10,008 nt of DNA from contig DGSY01000085.1 in NCBI GenBank assembly GCA_002394125.1, positions 1 through 10,008 on the forward strand. Reading direction: 5' to 3'. This DNA comes from Ruminococcus sp. UBA4350. Its GTDB lineage: Bacteria; Bacillota; Clostridia; Oscillospirales; Ruminococcaceae. Shown here one piece after another: positions 1 through 6,791 of the stretch (positions within the stretch are counted from its first letter, which is position 1; the number at the start of each line of letters is the position of its first letter). The notes beneath the pieces were generated by a model, which saw only the letters and a list, made by a program, of their open reading frames with translations, was not told the origin of the DNA and searched no databases. The translations under genes were made by a program, and so were the position numbers.

Positions 1-274
1 CCCTTCCTTATCTCTCCTCTCTCTAGGTTCCTGACATTTCACTTGATTGGTAATTACAGGCTTCACTTTTACTATACGCGCAGCAAGTACGCCGTACACT
101 GGCTATGCTCCCGATGCGCTGCATTTCAGTCACGGGGTAAAAGCTGCGAACAGCAGCGTGTGTTTCGTATCATAAAGCAGCGAGCGCGACCGTGCCTTTA
201 GCATAACGGCACCGGGCACTGCCCGGCGACCTGAAATGGATTTTAATATTCGGGTTTGTTTGTGGGCATCGCAC
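1..274. other. Upstream intergenic stretch, no gene seen
   Basis: I see no open reading frame with a ribosome binding site and no RNA gene here. The stretch is less GC-rich at its left end, starting with a pyrimidine-rich run. The only clear local structure is a 6-bp hairpin at 212-226 (CCGGGC, loop ACT, GCCCGG), which has no T-run on either side and so is not a convincing terminator. It may be the far upstream region of the gene starting at 406, or the remains of an intergenic region whose other gene lies outside the window. Confidence 0.5.
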
Positions 275-323
275 AAAAAAGGCGCGGCAATTTCAGCGTT
301 TTACCGCTTTCAATCCCCGCGCC
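275..323 (-). terminator. Possible minus-strand intrinsic terminator
   Basis: GGCGCGG (281-287) and CCGCGCC (317-323) form a perfect 7-bp inverted repeat around a 29-nt loop, which itself can form a small AGCG/CGCT hairpin. Six A residues (275-280) lie on the left side. Read on the minus strand this is a GC-rich stem followed by six T residues, the layout of a rho-independent terminator. No minus-strand gene runs into it within this window, so it would stop antisense transcription or be coincidental. The loop is long for a terminator. The right arm lies between the -35 and -10 elements of the plus-strand promoter at 308-336. Confidence 0.35.
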
Positions 324-336
324 GATATGCTATAAT
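308..336 (+). promoter_or_regulatory. Promoter of the transglutaminase-dockerin gene
   Basis: A perfect TATAAT lies at 331-336 and is preceded directly by TGC, giving an extended -10 element. The hexamer 17 bp upstream (TTTCAA, 308-313) matches the -35 consensus at only three positions, which fits a promoter that relies on the extended -10. Transcription would begin near 343 and leave a leader of about 60 nt before the start codon at 406. Three other promoters in this window carry the same TGC before the -10. Confidence 0.65.
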
Positions 337-405
337 ATTCTTGCAGGAACACAACAATATTGCCTGTATGATACGCAGATGCCCGCAAAACCGGAGGTGC
401 TGAAT

Positions 406-2268
406 ATGAAGTCAAAGATCAAAAAACTGACAGCAGGGATTCTCTCCGCGGTGATGCTTTCCGCCGCAATGCCCGTGCAGGAGGCTTCCGCCGCAGTGAC
501 AGCATCGAAGCTCGCGCAATTCCGCGCAAAGGTCTATAACGCATGGAACACGGGGCAGACCACGATCTCGCTCAGCTCCCTGCGCATGACATTTTCAGAG
601 GTCGCGAATGCATATTATGAAATGCTCTATACCGACGCCGACTGGTTCTTTATCAGCTCGGCATTCCGGTACGGTCTCTCCATGTCCGGCGCCTATGTCG
701 CCACGCTTCAGGTCGAATACAATTTTAATACATCCGAAATACCTGACCGCGAGGTAGAGTTCGGCGATGCCGTGACGCGCATCCTCTCCGGCATTCAGGA
801 TTCATGGAGCGATGTGCAGAAGGTGCTGTATCTGCATGATTATCTTGCGGAGTATTGCAGCTACGACCTGACCCTAGAGAATATGGATGCCTATACCGCA
901 GTCGTCACCGGCAGCACGATCTGTCAGGGCTATGCGATGGCAATGTGTGTGCTGTGCAGACAGCTCGGCATCCCCTGCTATACGATGACCAGCGATGAGC
1001 TGAATCATATGTGGAATGTCGTACAGATCGACGGCAAATGGTATCAGCTCGATGTGACCTTTGACGACAGCGCACCGGATATGCTCGGCCATGCGACGCA
1101 TGATTATGTACTGCAAAGCGATGCGGCGATGTATGCCGATGAGCATCATCATGCGGACGACTGGAATTATTTCTCCGAGGGCAAGGAGATCGTCTGCGAT
1201 TCCGATCTCTATGCGGATGCATTCTGGGTCGGCGCCGGCGACACGCTGGAGTGGCTGGACGACGGCTCGTATGTCTATGCCGTCAGCGTGGATCCCGATA
1301 CTGTCCGGTACGGCTCAGATGTCAAAGCGACGATCTGCCGCAGAATGCCGGACGGCACGGTCAGGGAGCTCAAGACCGTGCAGGATACATGGGAATCCAC
1401 GACCGGCTATGTCTATCCGTACTCCTATGTCTCCACGCAGGTCTACAACGATCTGATCTATTATCACACACCGGACAGCATTTATGCGATGCCGCTGAAC
1501 GGCGGCGATACAGAGCTCGTGTATTCGCTGAGCAGTGAGGAAAAGGCGAAGGGCAGCATTTTCGGCATGGTGATCGACGATAACGGCCTGCTGACCTATC
1601 AGGTCATGCCGACCGCATATTATATGGACGATACCTATCAGATGGATATGTATTTCGGCACATTGCAGCTTCCGGAGCAGACTGATCCGGTCACAGAAAC
1701 GACCACAACGACAGCCGTAACGACCACCACAACAACGATCCCGACCACCACGACCGCAAAGCCGACTACGACTACGCTCCCGACCACCACGACTGCAAAG
1801 CCGACCACGACAACAATCCCGACCACCACGACCGCAAAGCCGACTACGACAACACTCCCGACCACCACGGCCGCAAAGCCGACTACAACAACACTCCCGA
1901 CCACCACGGCCGCAAAGCCGACTACGACAACACTCCCGACTACCACGGCCGCAAAGCCGACTACTACAACAGTTTCGACCACTACAACTGCGATCCCGAC
2001 GACTACGACCGCGCTCCTGACAACGACCGCAACGGAAACGACCGTCACGACGACCGAAGCAGTGCCGCTTGCGGTGACGCGCCCCGGTGACGTCAATCTC
2101 GACGGCGAGGTCGATGTGATTGATGTAGTGCTTCTCGCACGCTATGTCGCTGAGGATCCGGATGCGGTGATAGATGGACAGGGCAAGGTGAATGCCGATC
2201 TGAACGGATCCGGTTCGCCCGATATGGACGATGCCGGAATGATCCTGCGGATCATTGCCAAGCTGTAA
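406..2268 (+). CDS. Secreted transglutaminase-like protein with Thr-rich linker and dockerin
   Basis: This is a 620-residue exported protein. The start at 406 is chosen because GGAGGT (393-398) lies 7 nt upstream and a signal peptide follows at once: KSKIKK, a hydrophobic core, and a likely cut after ASA (residue 29). A longer frame from 256 would bury that signal. Residues about 130-250 are a transglutaminase-like domain, with a probable Cys173-His201-Asp216 triad in STICQGYAMA, NHMWNVV and WYQLDVTFDD. Residues about 255-425 resemble beta-rich repeat modules that I cannot name firmly. Residues about 430-555 are a Thr/Pro/Ala/Lys linker with six 13-residue repeats. Residues 561-620 are a type I dockerin with two calcium-loop repeats (GDVNLDGEVDVID, and a second starting DLNGSGSPD). 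Dockerins bind cohesins in cellulosome-like scaffolds, so the protein is probably docked outside the cell. Whether the core crosslinks, cleaves peptides or acts otherwise cannot be told. Confidence 0.88.
   Translation: MKSKIKKLTAGILSAVMLSAAMPVQEASAAVTASKLAQFRAKVYNAWNTGQTTISLSSLRMTFSEVANAYYEMLYTDADWFFISSAFRYGLSMSGAYVATLQVEYNFNTSEIPDREVEFGDAVTRILSGIQDSWSDVQKVLYLHDYLAEYCSYDLTLENMDAYTAVVTGSTICQGYAMAMCVLCRQLGIPCYTMTSDELNHMWNVVQIDGKWYQLDVTFDDSAPDMLGHATHDYVLQSDAAMYADEHHHADDWNYFSEGKEIVCDSDLYADAFWVGAGDTLEWLDDGSYVYAVSVDPDTVRYGSDVKATICRRMPDGTVRELKTVQDTWESTTGYVYPYSYVSTQVYNDLIYYHTPDSIYAMPLNGGDTELVYSLSSEEKAKGSIFGMVIDDNGLLTYQVMPTAYYMDDTYQMDMYFGTLQLPEQTDPVTETTTTTAVTTTTTTIPTTTTAKPTTTTLPTTTTAKPTTTTIPTTTTAKPTTTTLPTTTAAKPTTTTLPTTTAAKPTTTTLPTTTAAKPTTTTVSTTTTAIPTTTTALLTTTATETTVTTTEAVPLAVTRPGDVNLDGEVDVIDVVLLARYVAEDPDAVIDGQGKVNADLNGSGSPDMDDAGMILRIIAKL
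1741..1974 (+). repeat. Six in-frame 39-bp repeats encoding the Thr-rich linker
   Basis: Six consecutive 39-bp units begin at 1741, 1780, 1819, 1858, 1897 and 1936, each encoding PTTT(T/A)AKPTTTT followed by L, I or V. Units differ mainly by synonymous changes. The last three have Ala where the first three have the fourth Thr, which suggests stepwise duplication. Less regular Thr-rich sequence flanks them on both sides (about 1693-1740 and 1975-2060). Such linkers are flexible, often O-glycosylated spacers between an enzyme and its dockerin. Repeat number is likely to vary between strains. Confidence 0.9.
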
Positions 2269-2286
2269 GCATGGAACATCATACAA

Positions 2287-2323
2287 AAACGGCTGCGCTT
2301 CACAGGCGCGGCCGTTTCAATTT
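2287..2323 (+). terminator. Terminator after the dockerin protein gene
   Basis: The arms 2287-2298 (AAACGGCTGCGC) and 2306-2317 (GCGCGGCCGTTT) pair over 12 bp with one G-T wobble around a 7-nt loop. The sequence CAATTT follows. The T-run is short, but the stem is strong and begins 18 nt after the stop codon, where a terminator is expected. The A-rich left side would give a modest T-run in the opposite direction too. Confidence 0.7.
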
Positions 2324-2473
2324 GGCCGGGAGCCCCGGCTGGCATGATCTAAAGTCCTCCGGAAGCAAATGAAAGCAGAATAAGACTTTGCCAGACCGTA
2401 AAATAGGCGCGGCCAGCGCCGTAACAGCGACAACTCTGATATGCTCCGCGAAACCATGCCGAAGGGAAACGGC
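2324..2473. other. Intergenic stretch with hairpins, no gene seen
   Basis: This is the upstream part of a 363-bp gap between the dockerin protein gene and the two-component operon. It holds a 6-bp hairpin at 2325-2339 (GCCGGG, loop AGC, CCCGGC) and a 5-bp hairpin at 2406-2420 (GGCGC, loop GGCCA, GCGCC). Neither is followed by a T-run. Short frames on both strands lack ribosome binding sites and family character. Confidence 0.5.
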
Positions 2474-2490
2474 TGTCGGCCCTGCCGACA
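2474..2490. promoter_or_regulatory. Perfect inverted repeat abutting the -35 box, candidate operator
   Basis: TGTCGGC (2474-2480), spacer CCT, then GCCGACA (2484-2490) is a perfect 7-3-7 inverted repeat. Its last base touches the TTGACT -35 element at 2491. This position suits a dimeric regulator acting at the promoter of the two-component operon, possibly the operon's own regulator. Many OmpR-family proteins prefer direct repeats, so another protein is equally possible. The repeat could also simply form a hairpin; T residues begin too far downstream for a good terminator. Confidence 0.5.
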
Positions 2491-2519
2491 TTGACTTTTT
2501 TGTGCGTTCATGCTATAAT
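2491..2519 (+). promoter_or_regulatory. Near-consensus promoter of the two-component operon
   Basis: TTGACT (2491-2496) and TATAAT (2514-2519) are separated by exactly 17 bp, with TGC directly before the -10 as an extended element. This matches a housekeeping sigma-A promoter at 11 of 12 hexamer positions. Transcription would start near 2526, leaving a leader of about 105 nt before the regulator gene. Confidence 0.88.
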
Positions 2520-2525
2520 ATCCGC

Positions 2526-2631
2526 AGTGACAGCGATTCGTGCCGCCGGTTTTTTCGCCGGCAGGCAATGAAATCAAAATAAGCATCCGGCAGAAAACCG
2601 GTGCTGCTTCTGATCTGAAAGGGACAATGCC
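2526..2631 (+). promoter_or_regulatory. Structured 5' leader of the two-component operon
   Basis: Between the predicted transcription start and the start codon lie two small hairpins. The first is GCCGG (2545-2549), loop TTTTTTCG, CCGGC (2558-2562). The second pairs GCATCCGG (2583-2590) with CCGGTGC (2598-2604), with one bulged T. The ribosome binding site AAAGGGA (2618-2624) is outside both, so it should be accessible. I recognise no known riboswitch class, and neither hairpin has a terminator T-run after it. Confidence 0.4.
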
Positions 2632-3306
2632 ATGCCGAAGATACTGCTGATCGAGGACGATGAACAGCTCGCCAGATTTCTGATGCGCTTTCTCAATTCC
2701 GAGGGCTATTCCACGGCCTATGCGAGCGGACAGAAGGAAGGTCTGCGCCTCTTTGACGAGAACGCCTTTGACTGCGTTCTGCTCGATATTTCGCTGAAGG
2801 ACGGCAGCGGCTATTCCGTCTGTGCAGCGATCAAGGAGCGGAGCGATACTCCGGTCATCTTCATCACCGCCTCCGCAGACGAAGCCTGCACCGTTGCGGG
2901 CTTTGAGATCGGTGCGGATGATTACATCGGCAAGCCGTTCGGGACGCGGGAGCTGCTCGCACGCATGAAAAATGTCATGCGGCGGCATCAGCGCAGCTCA
3001 CCGCTTTTGCAGTGCGGCAATGTGACGATCGACCCGATCAAGGGCATCGTCCTCAAAAACGGGCAGGAGCTTTCGCTCTCCGCTCTCGAATACCGGCTGC
3101 TGCTCGTCTTCTTCTCCAACAAAAACCAGATGCTCTCCCGTGACCGGCTCGCGGAGGAGCTTTGGTCGCTGACAAAGGAATTTGTCTCCGATAATACGCT
3201 GAGCGTCTATATCCGGCGCCTGCGCGAAAAAACCGAGGATGACCCGCAGGATCCGAAGATCATTGTGACAGTCCGCGGACTCGGCTACAAGGCGGTGGAC
3301 GGGTGA
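2632..3306 (+). CDS. OmpR-family response regulator
   Basis: This 224-residue cytoplasmic DNA-binding protein should be activated by phosphoryl transfer from the kinase encoded next. Residues 1-118 form a receiver with the acidic pocket Glu8-Asp9-Asp10, phosphoacceptor Asp52 (VLLDISL), Thr79 (FITAS) and Lys101 (GKPF), so all key residues are intact. Residues about 127-224 are an OmpR/PhoB winged helix, including LSALEYRLLLVFF, an NTLSVYIRRLREK recognition helix and the VRGLGYK wing. The start at 2632 has AAAGGGA at a 7-nt gap; another ATG at 2627 is out of frame. Its length is normal for the family. The gene sits behind a strong promoter with an adjoining inverted repeat, so autoregulation is possible. 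The target genes are unknown. Confidence 0.93.
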   Translation: MPKILLIEDDEQLARFLMRFLNSEGYSTAYASGQKEGLRLFDENAFDCVLLDISLKDGSGYSVCAAIKERSDTPVIFITASADEACTVAGFEIGADDYIGKPFGTRELLARMKNVMRRHQRSSPLLQCGNVTIDPIKGIVLKNGQELSLSALEYRLLLVFFSNKNQMLSRDRLAEELWSLTKEFVSDNTLSVYIRRLREKTEDDPQDPKIIVTVRGLGYKAVDG

Positions 3307-4322
3307 ACGATCAGACGCGTTCTGCCGGAAAAATGCGCAGCTTTCTTGAACAGCATACGCTGCCGGTGCATTTCCTGCTGACTGCGGCGGCGGCCGCGTT
3401 CTGTGTGCTGTTCAGCATTCCGTGTGCGGTTGCGGCGGCAGTGCTTTCCGCAGGACTATACGCGCTGTATGCGGCGCTGCTCGCACAGCGGCGGGATCAG
3501 GTCATCCGGCTCTGCGATGACATTGACCGCATCCTGCGCAGCGATGACCGGATCCGCTTCGATGAATACCGCGAGGGCGAGCTGAGCGTCCTTTCCGCAG
3601 AGATCCACAAAATGACGATCCGGCTGCGGGAGCAGAATGCCGCTCTGCGCACGGAAAAGCGCTTTGCGAAGGAAGCGCTGGAGGATATTTCGCATCAGCT
3701 CCGGACACCGCTGACCTCGGTCATGATGATCCTCGGCCTGATGCGCTCGCCCGATCTGACGGACAAGAGCCGCATGGAATATCTGCGCGAGCTCTATGAG
3801 CTGCTGGCGCGGATGAAATGGCTGATCGAAACGATGCTGAGCCTTTCGCGCATTGAAGCAGACGCGGTGCGATTTTCGCCGGAAACTGTCTCCTGCCGCG
3901 ATCTGATCCGGCAGTCGGCGGAGCCTGTGTCTGTCACGGCAGAGCTGAAGGGCGTGGAGCTTCGCACGGAGATCGAGGGAGAACCGGCGATCTTCTGCGA
4001 TCTGCATTATACCTCGGAGGCCGTTGCCAATCTGCTGAAAAATGCGGTCGAGCATACGCCTGCGGGCGGCTCGGTCACGATCGCGGCGGGCAGTAATCCG
4101 ATGTATACTTATATCAGGATCTCGGACACCGGAGCGGGCATTCCGGAGGCGGAGCTGCCGCATATCTTTGAGCGATTCTACCGCTCACCGGAATACACAA
4201 GCCACGGCTACGGCATTGGGCTTGCATTCGCGCAGAAGGTCATTTCCGCGCAGGAGGGCAGTCTGAAGGCCGCGAACCGCAGTCCGAACGGCGCGGAATT
4301 CACTGTCCGGTTTTACAGATAG
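3303..4322 (+). CDS. Short two-helix sensor histidine kinase
   Basis: This 339-residue membrane kinase is the partner of the preceding regulator; its GTG start overlaps the regulator stop by 4 bp (GTGA), which implies translational coupling. Residues about 22-39 and 41-60 are two membrane helices with almost nothing between them, so there is no external sensor domain and sensing is probably within the membrane or through a partner. A short HAMP-like or coiled segment (about 62-118) leads to the dimerisation domain with His131 in DISHQLRTPLTS. The ATPase domain shows Asn247 (NLLKNAVEHTP), DTGAGI (275-280), FERFYR (289-294) and GYGIGLA (302-308), all intact. The DISHQLRTPL form and small size recall VncS-like kinases, which often sit beside FtsX-type ABC transporters; none is in this window. 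The signal is unknown. Confidence 0.92.
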   Translation: MNDQTRSAGKMRSFLEQHTLPVHFLLTAAAAAFCVLFSIPCAVAAAVLSAGLYALYAALLAQRRDQVIRLCDDIDRILRSDDRIRFDEYREGELSVLSAEIHKMTIRLREQNAALRTEKRFAKEALEDISHQLRTPLTSVMMILGLMRSPDLTDKSRMEYLRELYELLARMKWLIETMLSLSRIEADAVRFSPETVSCRDLIRQSAEPVSVTAELKGVELRTEIEGEPAIFCDLHYTSEAVANLLKNAVEHTPAGGSVTIAAGSNPMYTYIRISDTGAGIPEAELPHIFERFYRSPEYTSHGYGIGLAFAQKVISAQEGSLKAANRSPNGAEFTVRFYR

Positions 4323-4421
4323 GGCGGGACGCTCCGGAATGAAATCCGGCGGCATCCGTTCAGACAAATCAGCATCCGCAAAGCGGATATACTATAACAA
4401 GATCAACAGGAGGAAACCGAT

Positions 4422-5585
4422 ATGGCAAAGCGCGTATTTCTGATCGTGCTCGACAGCTGCGGCTGCGGCGAGCTGCCGGATGCAGACCGCTTCGGCGATG
4501 CCGGAACGCATACGCTCCGTTCCTGCTTCGCTTCCGGAAAGCTCCATGTGCCGAATATGCAGAAAATGGGACTGTTCAATATTGACGGGATCGGCTGCGG
4601 CGAGCCTGTTCCCGCACCGTCCGGCGCCTACGGCAAATGCGCAGAGCGCTCCGCCGGCAAGGACACAACGACCGGTCACTGGGAGATCGCCGGACTGATC
4701 TCGACCGTCCCGATGAAAACCTATCCGGACGGCTTTCCGGAGCCGGTGCTGGAGGCGCTGCGGGCGGCATCCGGCCGTGAAATTCTCTGCAATCTCCCCT
4801 ATTCCGGCACGGAGGTCATCCGCGATTACGGCAAAGAGCATATGGAAACCGGCGCACTGATCGTCTATACCTCCGCCGACAGCGTCTTGCAGATCGCCGC
4901 GCATGAGGAGATCGTCCCCGTGCCGGAGCTTTACCGCATCTGCGAAAAGGCGCGGGAGATCATGCAGGGCGAATACGCGGTCGGGCGCATCATTGCGCGG
5001 CCGTTTATCGGGCAGTATCCCGATTTTCAGCGGACACCGCGCCGGCATGATTACTCTGTCTCGCCCTTCGCCCCGACAATGCTCGACCGGATTCAGGCGG
5101 CGGGACAGCAGGTGATCTCGGTCGGCAAGATCGCGGATATCTTCAACGGACAGGGCATTTCCGAGGGACACCGCACCGTTTCCAACGATGACGGCATGGG
5201 CAAGACGATCCAGCTTGCGGCGCGGGATTTCGGAGGACTCTGCTTTGTCAATCTGGTGGAATTTGACAGCGCATACGGACACCGGCGCGACATTGCCGGC
5301 TATACGGCGGCGCTGAATGCATTTGATGCGCAGCTCGGCGCACTGCTCCCGCAGCTCCGTGACGACGATCTGCTGATCCTGACCGCCGATCACGGCTGCG
5401 ATCCGGCGGCGCACGGCACTGACCATACCCGCGAATATATCCCCGTGCTGATGTACGGAAACGGCGTGAAGCCTGAAAATCTCGGCATCCGCGGCAGCTT
5501 TGCGGATATCGGGCAGACGGTCTGCGCATGGCTCGGCGCGGATGCATCCGGCCTTGCGGGAGAGGCGGCGGATATCCTGCGCTGA
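4422..5585 (+). CDS. deoB: Phosphopentomutase
   Basis: This 387-residue cytosolic enzyme interconverts ribose 1-phosphate and ribose 5-phosphate (and the deoxy forms), feeding sugars from nucleoside breakdown into central metabolism. It belongs to the alkaline phosphatase superfamily. The N-terminal FLIVLDSCGCGELPDA gives the metal ligand Asp11. Thr82 in KDTTTGHWE matches the phosphothreonine position. Asp282 and His287 (EFDSAYGHRRD), Asp323 and His324 (TADHG) and His335 (GTDHTREY) fill the other metal sites at the spacing I recall for the Bacillus cereus enzyme. The length is typical. AGGAGG (4408-4413) lies 8 nt before the ATG. The gap to the kinase gene is 99 bp, with a 6-bp hairpin (4374-4388) but no clear terminator, so read-through from the two-component promoter is possible. 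The DSCGCGE motif has Cys where Val and Ile are common. No nucleoside phosphorylase or deoxyribose-phosphate aldolase gene is adjacent. Confidence 0.96.
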   Translation: MAKRVFLIVLDSCGCGELPDADRFGDAGTHTLRSCFASGKLHVPNMQKMGLFNIDGIGCGEPVPAPSGAYGKCAERSAGKDTTTGHWEIAGLISTVPMKTYPDGFPEPVLEALRAASGREILCNLPYSGTEVIRDYGKEHMETGALIVYTSADSVLQIAAHEEIVPVPELYRICEKAREIMQGEYAVGRIIARPFIGQYPDFQRTPRRHDYSVSPFAPTMLDRIQAAGQQVISVGKIADIFNGQGISEGHRTVSNDDGMGKTIQLAARDFGGLCFVNLVEFDSAYGHRRDIAGYTAALNAFDAQLGALLPQLRDDDLLILTADHGCDPAAHGTDHTREYIPVLMYGNGVKPENLGIRGSFADIGQTVCAWLGADASGLAGEAADILR

Positions 5586-5607
5586 CCGGAAAGCAGCGGG
5601 GTGTGTG

Positions 5608-6096
5608 ATGTACCGTTTTTACAGAAAAGACGAGCTGATCGTTATGGGATGCTATGCGGTATTCGCGCTCGTATACCGGCTCTCCGGCATCATCCCGCCG
5701 GAAGCGGCACTGGTAACCGGCATGGCTGCGGGCGGATATATCTTCTTCAACCGTCCGGTCATGCTGGTGATTGACGCGTTCCGGATGCGGGGAGATCATT
5801 TCGATACGGCGGGCACGATCCGGGAGATCCGGCAGGTGCAGATCCGGAGCGGACACTATCCTGCATTTTTCACGGATTATACCGATGCAGACGGCAGGGC
5901 ACATTCCATCGAGATCCATGCGGCATTCAGCATCCGGAAATGGAAGGCCGGCGACCGCATCCGGCTCCGCGTCAGCCGGAGCAATCCGGAGAAGGTCATT
6001 GTCCGCTCCAGCGATGCGGCAATGGCAGTCATCATGTGCATCATCGGCGCGGCGCTCGAAGCGGTGCTGCTCGCGGTGCTGATCCGGACGCACTGA
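5608..6096 (+). CDS. Small DUF3592-like membrane protein
   Basis: This predicted protein has 162 residues and unknown function. Hydrophobic segments lie at about residues 10-28 and 33-52 and again near the C-terminus (about 138-158). Between them is a soluble beta-rich domain with YTDADGRAHS, a KWKAGDRIRL turn and SRSNPEKVIV. That pattern, a strand with a small-residue loop followed by a G-D-x-I/V and an N/D-P-E-K, is typical of DUF3592-type proteins. The ATG at 5608 is chosen because it starts just before the first helix and follows the deoB stop by 22 bp; the ribosome binding site is weak (GCGGGG), and nearby GTG codons are alternatives. A longer frame from 5500 would overlap deoB heavily. 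It is probably co-transcribed with deoB and the next gene. The family assignment comes from pattern recall and is moderate. Confidence 0.72.
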   Translation: MYRFYRKDELIVMGCYAVFALVYRLSGIIPPEAALVTGMAAGGYIFFNRPVMLVIDAFRMRGDHFDTAGTIREIRQVQIRSGHYPAFFTDYTDADGRAHSIEIHAAFSIRKWKAGDRIRLRVSRSNPEKVIVRSSDAAMAVIMCIIGAALEAVLLAVLIRTH

Positions 6097-6120
6097 TAAT
6101 ATTACAAGGAGTTGCAGCAA

Positions 6121-6696
6121 GTGGAAAAGATTTTCTGGAACGGCGGCGCACTGCTCGCGCCGGTGCCGCCCGTGCTTGTCACCTGCGGGACAATGGAGCA
6201 TCCGAATATCATGACGGCCGCATGGACGGGCATCTGCTGTACGCATCCGCCGATGACCTATATCTCCGTGCGCCCGACGCGCCATTCCTACGGCATCATC
6301 AAGGAAAGCGGCGAATTTGTGCTGAATCTGCCGACAACGGAGCTTGTCCGTGCGGTGGATTTCTGCGGGGTGCGGTCGGGGCGTGATATCGACAAGATCG
6401 CGAAATGCGGGCTGCATCTGCTCATGCCGGAGCAGGGAAATGTGCCGGTGCTGGCGGAATCGCCGGTGAGCCTTTCGTGCCGCGTGACGCAGATCATCCC
6501 GCTCGGCTCGCATGATATGTTTCTGGCGGAGATCATCGGCACGGCGGCGGACAGCCGCTATGTGGACAGCAAGGGGCGGCTGAATTTGCAGCAGAGCGGC
6601 CTGCTGGCCTATGCGCACGGGGAATATTTTGCGCTCGGACGCAAATGCGGCGAGTTCGGATATTCCGTCCGCAAGAAGCCGAAGAATAAGAAATAG
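6121..6696 (+). CDS. Flavin reductase family protein (FMN-binding split barrel)
   Basis: This 191-residue cytosolic protein is of the DIM6/NTAB flavin reductase-like type. Members bind FMN in a split beta-barrel and usually transfer electrons from NAD(P)H to flavin, though many are of unknown substrate. The body shows the family's order: PVLVTCGTMEHPNIMTAAWTG near residues 18-38, a PPMTYISVRPTRHSYG segment (about 43-58), ESGEFVLNLPT (about 61-71), and a DIDKIAKCGL stretch, with SCRVTQIIPLGSHDMFLAEI in the second half. The GTG at 6121 is preferred because AAGGAG (6106-6111) lies 9 nt upstream; the TTG at 6112 touches that site and is too close. The C-terminus is a basic Lys-rich tail. It starts 24 bp after the DUF3592-like gene, so it is probably in the same operon as deoB. 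The physiological partner is not evident. Confidence 0.88.
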   Translation: MEKIFWNGGALLAPVPPVLVTCGTMEHPNIMTAAWTGICCTHPPMTYISVRPTRHSYGIIKESGEFVLNLPTTELVRAVDFCGVRSGRDIDKIAKCGLHLLMPEQGNVPVLAESPVSLSCRVTQIIPLGSHDMFLAEIIGTAADSRYVDSKGRLNLQQSGLLAYAHGEYFALGRKCGEFGYSVRKKPKNKK

Positions 6697-6769
6697 GGGT
6701 ATGCAGCTTTCAGGGAGTTGCTCAGATAAGAATACAATGTTTCATATACAGCACGCCAATGGCGGGATT

Positions 6770-6791
6770 CCAAAGGGAATTGTCCCTCTGG
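6770..6791. repeat. Intergenic hairpin in the ilvB leader, possible dispersed repeat
   Basis: CCAAAGGGA (6770-6778), loop ATTG and TCCCTCTGG (6783-6791) pair over nine positions with a single A-C mismatch. It lies in the 146-bp gap before ilvB, 51 bp upstream of the start codon, and is followed by GTCGCTCTCCGCAGACGG-like sequence rather than a T-run, so it is not a terminator. From memory, similar CAAAGGGA/TCCCTTTGGTCG palindromes recur between genes in Ruminococcus-like genomes; this window holds only one copy, so the family claim is unproven here. It could instead act on ilvB mRNA. Confidence 0.45.

Noticed and set aside
43..75. Possible promoter TTGATT with TACTAT
   Set aside because: The spacer is 21 bp, too long, and no gene or transcript start follows closely.
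256..405. N-terminal extension of the dockerin protein to an ATG-less start at 256
   Set aside because: It precedes and includes the promoter, and would hide a clear signal peptide that begins at the 406 ATG behind a GGAGGT site.
1741..1974. CRISPR array
   Set aside because: The 39-bp units are directly adjacent with no unique spacers and are in frame within a coding linker.
1315..2286. Long minus-strand frames across the dockerin protein gene, including a Val-rich one at 1638-2096
   Set aside because: They are the complement of the Thr-codon repeats and have low-complexity Arg/Cys or Val/Gly composition with no domain or ribosome binding site.
4374..4398. Hairpin plus TATACT/TATAAC as a dedicated deoB promoter or terminator
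   Set aside because: No -35 element at a proper distance, and the 6-bp stem with a 3-nt loop has no T-run; left as undecided sequence.
6112..6120. TTG start for the flavin reductase-family gene
   Set aside because: It touches the AAGGAG site with no spacing; the GTG at 6121 has a normal 9-nt gap.
4392..6618. Minus-strand frames of 344 and 456 codons opposite deoB and the flavin reductase gene
   Set aside because: Their composition is rich in Arg, His and Cys as expected for shadows of GC-rich genes, and the plus-strand frames match known families.
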